Shown: positions 60,538 to 64,000 of the stretch, one piece after another
Layout of the letters: every line of letters begins with the position of its first letter
How positions within the stretch are numbered: the first letter of the stretch is position 1
Origin: Rhizobium sp. P32RR-XVIII
GTDB taxonomy: Bacteria; Pseudomonadota; Alphaproteobacteria; Rhizobiales; Rhizobiaceae
Reading direction: 5' to 3'
Length of the DNA stretch: 64,000 nucleotides
Assembly: GCF_012641395.1 (NCBI RefSeq)
Contig: NZ_JABAIH010000007.1
Coordinates: 186,001-250,000 of the forward strand
Program-made: the position numbers and the translations under genes
The notes under the pieces: model-generated
Told to the model about the DNA's origin: nothing
Database searches by the model: none
What the model saw: only the letters and a program-made list of their open reading frames with translations

Positions 60538-61581
60538 GTGGCGGAAATAAAGTCGCATGAGTTCGAAGGTTTTCTTCAACGTTCGGTTTCCGCCTACCGC
60601 ATTTTCATCATCTATGGTCCAGATCGCGGTCTGGTTTCCGAGCGGGCAGGGCATATAGCCGCAAAGACCGGCGTTGCGCTCGACGATCCGTTTTCCTTGG
60701 TCAAGCTCGACATCGCCGACCTTCAGAAGAATCCCGGACGGCTACAGGACGAAGCAGGCGCCATAGGACTGTTCGGCGGCGAAAAGCTCCTCTGGGTACG
60801 AGGGGCGGCGAATGAAAAGTATCTGGTAGAAGCTTTGGATCAGCTTTCGAAGACGCCGCTAGACGGCGCCTTCATCATTGTCGAAGGCGGAGATCTGAAA
60901 AAGGGCTCACTTCTTCGTAAGCTTGCCGAAAGCACACGCAGCATCGTGGCAATTCCCTGCTATTCGGACGATGCTCGCGCGTTGAATGGTTTGATCGACA
61001 GCGAGCTAGCGTCAGAAGGTCTTCGCATAACGCCCGCCGCACGCCAGGCCCTAACCGCACTCATCGGCGGCGACCGCATCGCATCGCGCAACGAAATCAA
61101 AAAGCTCGCCCTCTATTGCCGTGGCTTGGAGATGATTGAAGAGCATCATGTGACAGAGATTATCGGCGATGCCAGCGCGATCTCGGTCGATGATGCTGTC
61201 GATGCCGTATTGAGCGGAAATGTCGGCAATTTATTGCATTCGATGCAGAAAATAGCGGCGTCCAAAACCGCCGTGTTCCTGGTCCTCCAGGCTTGCCTGA
61301 AGCAGTTCCAACTTCTGGATACAATGCGCGCGGAAATGGACGAAAAGCGCGCTCAGCCCGCGCAAATCATGCAGACGCATGGGCGCCATTTGCATTTCCG
61401 GCGCAAGCCCATCGTGGCGCAAGCGCTCCGCGCCTGGAGCGCGGAGGCGATCAGCCGGGAAACGAACAGGCTGCAATCTGCGATCCTGCAAACACGCAGG
61501 CGGCAGAGCATCGAGGACAGTATCGCGCTGCAAACGCTCCTGGCGACAACGATCCAAAGCGGCCGGAAGGCCTCGAGCTAA
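60538..61581 (+). CDS. holA: DNA polymerase III subunit delta
   Basis: Clamp-loader subunit that opens the beta sliding clamp. The 347-residue product has YRIFIIYGPDRGLVSERAG (N-terminal AAA-like domain), KLLWVRGAANEKYLVEAL, LKKGSLLRKLAEST, and ALTALIGGDRIASRNEIKKLALYCRG (family signature) with a helical C-terminal collar domain. GTG start with TAAGGTG upstream, 9 bp after lptE. Its end meets the convergent parB with a 4-bp overlap. Confidence 0.93.
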   Translation: MAEIKSHEFEGFLQRSVSAYRIFIIYGPDRGLVSERAGHIAAKTGVALDDPFSLVKLDIADLQKNPGRLQDEAGAIGLFGGEKLLWVRGAANEKYLVEALDQLSKTPLDGAFIIVEGGDLKKGSLLRKLAESTRSIVAIPCYSDDARALNGLIDSELASEGLRITPAARQALTALIGGDRIASRNEIKKLALYCRGLEMIEEHHVTEIIGDASAISVDDAVDAVLSGNVGNLLHSMQKIAASKTAVFLVLQACLKQFQLLDTMRAEMDEKRAQPAQIMQTHGRHLHFRRKPIVAQALRAWSAEAISRETNRLQSAILQTRRRQSIEDSIALQTLLATTIQSGRKASS

Positions 61582-62462
61582 CGCCGCTCCAGGAGGCGGC
61601 AGATTTCCTCCAATTGTTCCAATGACTTATAGGCAATGCGGATTTGCCCGCCATTGGCCTTGTGATTGATCGTGACATCCAGACCGAGAGCGTCGGAAAG
61701 CGTGCGCTCGAGGGCCAGCGTATCAGAATCCTTCTGATTACGCGTGCTGGGAGCGCGTTGCGGCTCGGACTGCGCCTTGATGTTGTGCTGCGCGAGCCTT
61801 TCTGCGTCACGGACCGACATTCCCTTTACCACGATGGTTCGGGCAAGGGCCGTTGGGTCGGATGTCGAAACGAGAGCGCGCGCATGCCCCGCCGAGAGAC
61901 TGCCGGCTGCGAGAAACTCGCGCACTGGCTCTGGAAGCTTCAGGAGGCGCAGAGAATTGGCAACGTGGCTCCGGCTCTTGCCGATGATTTCACCAAGATC
62001 ATTTTGAGTATAGCCATATTCTGCAATCAGCTGCTCGTATCCCAGCGCCTCTTCAAGGGCATTTAGGTCAGACCGCTGAACATTCTCGACGATCGCAATC
62101 TCAAGCGCAGTCTTGTCATCCACATCGCGGATGATCACCGGGATTTCGATAAGACCGGCCAGCTGCGCGGCGCGCCACCGTCTTTCGCCAGCGATGATTT
62201 CGTAGTGGTTGGCTGCGAGCGTACGAACAACAATCGGCTGGACAATGCCGTGCTGACGGATCGAGCTCGCAAGATCGTGTAATTCGCTATCATCAAAAAA
62301 GCGGCGCGGATTGCGCGGATTGCGGCTCACAAATTCGATCGGTATCAGGCGGTCAGCGCTGACGCTCGGTTTCTCACCATCGACCGGAAGCGACTGATCC
62401 ATCTCGCCGATCAGCGCAGCGAGACCACGGCCCAGACGTCTTTTTGATGCATCATCATTCAT
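61578..62462 (-). CDS. parB: chromosome-partitioning protein ParB
   Basis: CTPase that loads at parS and spreads over DNA for origin segregation. The 294-residue product starts RRLGRGLAALIGE (typical ParB, binds ParA), has the CTP-binding/ParB-N block VQPIVVR and GERRWRAAQLAG (GxRR), the helix-turn-helix YTQNDLGEIIGKSRSHVANSLRLLKLP and the C-terminal dimer domain with IRIAYKSLEQLEEICRLL. ATG 62462 is taken; GTG 62474 is an alternative. It follows parA by 17 bp. Confidence 0.96.
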   Translation of the reverse strand: MNDDASKRRLGRGLAALIGEMDQSLPVDGEKPSVSADRLIPIEFVSRNPRNPRRFFDDSELHDLASSIRQHGIVQPIVVRTLAANHYEIIAGERRWRAAQLAGLIEIPVIIRDVDDKTALEIAIVENVQRSDLNALEEALGYEQLIAEYGYTQNDLGEIIGKSRSHVANSLRLLKLPEPVREFLAAGSLSAGHARALVSTSDPTALARTIVVKGMSVRDAERLAQHNIKAQSEPQRAPSTRNQKDSDTLALERTLSDALGLDVTINHKANGGQIRIAYKSLEQLEEICRLLERR

Positions 62463-62479
62463 TGCAATACTCACTTACG

Positions 62480-63274
62480 TTAAGCTGCGAGGCGCTGGCG
62501 CTCACGCTGAATGACCTCGGAAGCCAATTGCAAATAGGCCTGACTGCCGGCGCATTTCAGGTCATAGAGGATGGCAGGCTTGCCGTAGGACGGCGCCTCC
62601 GAGACGCGGACATTTCGCGGAATAAGCGTGTGATAGACTTTTTCACCGAGATGCGTGCGAACGTCATGCACGACCTGCTGCGCGAGGTTGTTTCGGGCAT
62701 CGAACATCGTCAACACGATGCCCTGGATATCCAAATGCGGATTCACGGTCCGGCGCACCTGATCGACAGTTTCCAGCAGTTGGCTCAGTCCCTCTAGGGC
62801 GAAGAACTCGCACTGTAACGGGACCAGAACGGAATGTGCCGCAGCCATGGCATTCATCGTCAAGAGATTGAACGATGGCGGGCAGTCAAGAAGAATATAA
62901 GTAAATTCAATGGCTTCCGGCGTCGAAAGCGCCTTTCGCAGCTTAAACACCCGGTCGCTCTGCTGTGCAATCTCCATCTCGACGCCGAGCAGGTCCATAG
63001 TGGACGGGACGATGAAGAGATTTGGCACGGCTGTAGGCAAGGCCGTATCGGCAACGCCAGCTTCCCCAATCAACAGATCGTAAGAGGAAAGCTTCCGGTC
63101 CTTTCGATCAATCCCGAGCCCCGTACTGGCATTTCCCTGCGGATCCAGGTCGATAATCAGCACCCGTTCGCCGATTGCGGCCAAGGCGGTTGCCAGATTG
63201 ATCGCGGTTGTCGTTTTCCCGACACCACCCTTTTGATTTGCTATCGTGATAATTCGGTTCCGTTTAATGGCCAT
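62480..63274 (-). CDS. parA: chromosome-partitioning ATPase ParA
   Basis: Deviant Walker ATPase that moves the ParB-parS complex along the nucleoid. The 264 residues show ITIANQKGGVGKTTTAINLA (deviant Walker A, residues ~10-28), LIIDLDPQGNASTGLG and ILLDCPPSFNLLTMNAMAA (Walker B region), then VRVSEAPSYGKPAILYDLK. It has no N-terminal DNA-binding extension, so it is a chromosomal ParA/Soj type. It lies between parB and rsmG, 18 bp from rsmG. Confidence 0.97.
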   Translation of the reverse strand: MAIKRNRIITIANQKGGVGKTTTAINLATALAAIGERVLIIDLDPQGNASTGLGIDRKDRKLSSYDLLIGEAGVADTALPTAVPNLFIVPSTMDLLGVEMEIAQQSDRVFKLRKALSTPEAIEFTYILLDCPPSFNLLTMNAMAAAHSVLVPLQCEFFALEGLSQLLETVDQVRRTVNPHLDIQGIVLTMFDARNNLAQQVVHDVRTHLGEKVYHTLIPRNVRVSEAPSYGKPAILYDLKCAGSQAYLQLASEVIQRERQRLAA

Positions 63275-63292
63275 TCCGTACCATCCGAATTG

Positions 63293-63910
63293 TTAAACCA
63301 AGCGCCGGAGATTAGATATCTCGAGGATCACCGAATCTTTTTCCACAACGCTTCGGTGTTCTATCAGATCAAAACGCCACCGAACACGTGCCTTGGCAAT
63401 TTCGGCGGCATAATCCCGGCCTTTGTGGAAATATGCACTGGTATTTTCGTTTCTGAGCATCCAGGCCTCGGAAAACTCGCAAAGTTTATCGAGTTCCGCG
63501 AGTGCACGCGCTGATATGGCATCGCAACCGGCGATTTCGCCCGGCCCAGCCTCAAGTCGGATCGGATGAACGGAGCCTCGCGCACCAGTTTCACGCAGCG
63601 CGAGGCGCAGAAATGATGCCTTCTTTTTGTTGCTCTCGATGAGATCAACCCATCCGTCACCAAGCTCAGCAAGAAAGATCGCGGTGATCGCGCCAGGGAA
63701 TCCACCACCGCTCCCCATGTCGATCCATCTCTTGGGGCCGGGATATAGTTGGTAGATCTGTGCGCTGTCGCCCACATGCCTTCGCCAGGCGTCTTCAAGT
63801 GTCGAGGGCGCGACCAGATTGATCGATTTTGCCCAATTGCTGAAAAGAGCGAGAAAATGCTCCAGCCGCTCTTGTGTTTCACGTGAAACACTTTGACCGT
63901 TCAAGTTCAT
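63293..63910 (-). CDS. rsmG: 16S rRNA (guanine527-N7)-methyltransferase
   Basis: SAM-dependent enzyme acting on G527 of 16S rRNA; also called GidB. The 205-residue product has WAKSINLVAPSTLEDAW, WIDMGSGGGFPGAITAI (SAM motif I, ~residues 63-79), VDLIESNKKKASFLRLA and CDAISARALAELDKL. The start region MNLNGQSVSRETQERL contains the perfect parS. It is followed by parA, preceded by mnmG with 21 bp spacing. Confidence 0.96.
   Translation of the reverse strand: MNLNGQSVSRETQERLEHFLALFSNWAKSINLVAPSTLEDAWRRHVGDSAQIYQLYPGPKRWIDMGSGGGFPGAITAIFLAELGDGWVDLIESNKKKASFLRLALRETGARGSVHPIRLEAGPGEIAGCDAISARALAELDKLCEFSEAWMLRNENTSAYFHKGRDYAAEIAKARVRWRFDLIEHRSVVEKDSVILEISNLRRLV
63875..63890. other. parS, perfect 16-bp palindrome inside rsmG
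   Basis: TGTTTCACGTGAAACA is identical to the consensus parS of bacterial chromosomes. It lies in codons 7-12 of rsmG (reading SVSRET), 0.6 kb from parA. Nearby ParA/ParB genes and the expected origin at the window edge support function as a ParB loading site. Confidence 0.95.
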
Positions 63911-63931
63911 GAAGGACTCTCAAAACGTGTA

Positions 63932-64000
63932 TTAGGCAACCGACCGTTCGGCAGTATCTGTTTTCCGCAGATGCACGAGCAACAGCGAAATCGCTGCGGG
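63932..64000 (-). CDS. mnmG: tRNA uridine-5-carboxymethylaminomethyl synthase MnmG, 3' end (partial)
   Basis: The last 22 codons of a minus-strand gene that enters from the right edge. It reads PAAISLLLVHLRK and then a short tail, stopping with TAA at 63932. This is the C terminus expected of MnmG/GidA, whose order mnmG-rsmG-parA-parB is standard near the origin. Only the end is seen, so the call depends on this short motif and position. Confidence 0.8.
   Translation of the reverse strand, partial: PAAISLLLVHLRKTDTAERSVA

Noticed and set aside
1..64000. CRISPR arrays, insertion sequences, prophage or integrated element ends
   Set aside because: No regular direct repeats, transposase, integrase or duplicated tRNA end was seen on either strand.

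Overview
The window is high-GC chromosomal DNA of an alphaproteobacterium of the Rhizobiaceae (Rhizobium/Agrobacterium/Sinorhizobium group; species not resolved). Evidence: the gene order obgE-proB-proA-nadD, the right-edge block leuS-lptE-holA-parB-parA-rsmG-mnmG, a GTTC-N7-GTTC LexA box of the alphaproteobacterial type, an imuA-imuB-dnaE2 cassette, the large 1592-residue NAD-glutamate dehydrogenase, a TrcR-type DUF1013 regulator and a small RNA of the rhizobial alpha-r14 type. No IS element, prophage, rRNA operon or CRISPR array was seen. Most of the window is core genome.

Left part (0-7.5 kb): tRNA-Ser(CGA), the ribosomal protein pair rplU-rpmA closed by a strong terminator, two GNAT acetyltransferases, an endonuclease/exonuclease/phosphatase-family protein on the opposite strand, then the overlapping obgE-proB-proA-nadD run (ribosome-linked GTPase, proline synthesis, NAD synthesis). 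Between nadD and rsfS, which are neighbours in many relatives, lie about 4.4 kb with a small RNA carrying three anti-Shine-Dalgarno loops, a methyltransferase, modABC for molybdate uptake and a short ModE-like regulator.

12-18 kb: rsfS-rlmH (ribosome silencing and 23S methylation), an EnvC-type amidase activator, the CtpA protease, a divergent polysaccharide deacetylase and rppH, an envelope and RNA-turnover cluster. Facing it are bfd-bfr (iron storage) and, from 19 to 25 kb, the SOS mutagenesis cassette imuA-imuB-dnaE2 under a LexA box.

25-38 kb: small metabolic genes (metalloprotease, DUF1737, CoA-ester lyase, VOC protein), leuD and leuB for leucine, a threonine/serine dehydratase-type enzyme, two tandem PAP2 phosphatases, an MFS transporter with an unusual inserted soluble segment, asd, a lytic transglycosylase, carbonic anhydrase and pyridoxal kinase. 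38-50 kb: giant NAD-glutamate dehydrogenase, a UMF1-type MFS transporter, purH, a heparinase-like protein, an rsmB-type methyltransferase and htpX. 50-57 kb: a DUF1674/SDHAF4 protein, a secreted thermonuclease, acetyl-CoA and propionyl-CoA synthetases on either side of trcR, and a YggS-type PLP protein.

Right edge (57-64 kb): leuS-lptE-holA on the plus strand meets parB-parA-rsmG-mnmG on the minus strand. One perfect 16-bp parS palindrome lies in rsmG, a 15/16 match in the propionyl-CoA synthetase gene and a 14/16 match after leuB, so the replication origin and segregation centre are expected at or just beyond the right end.
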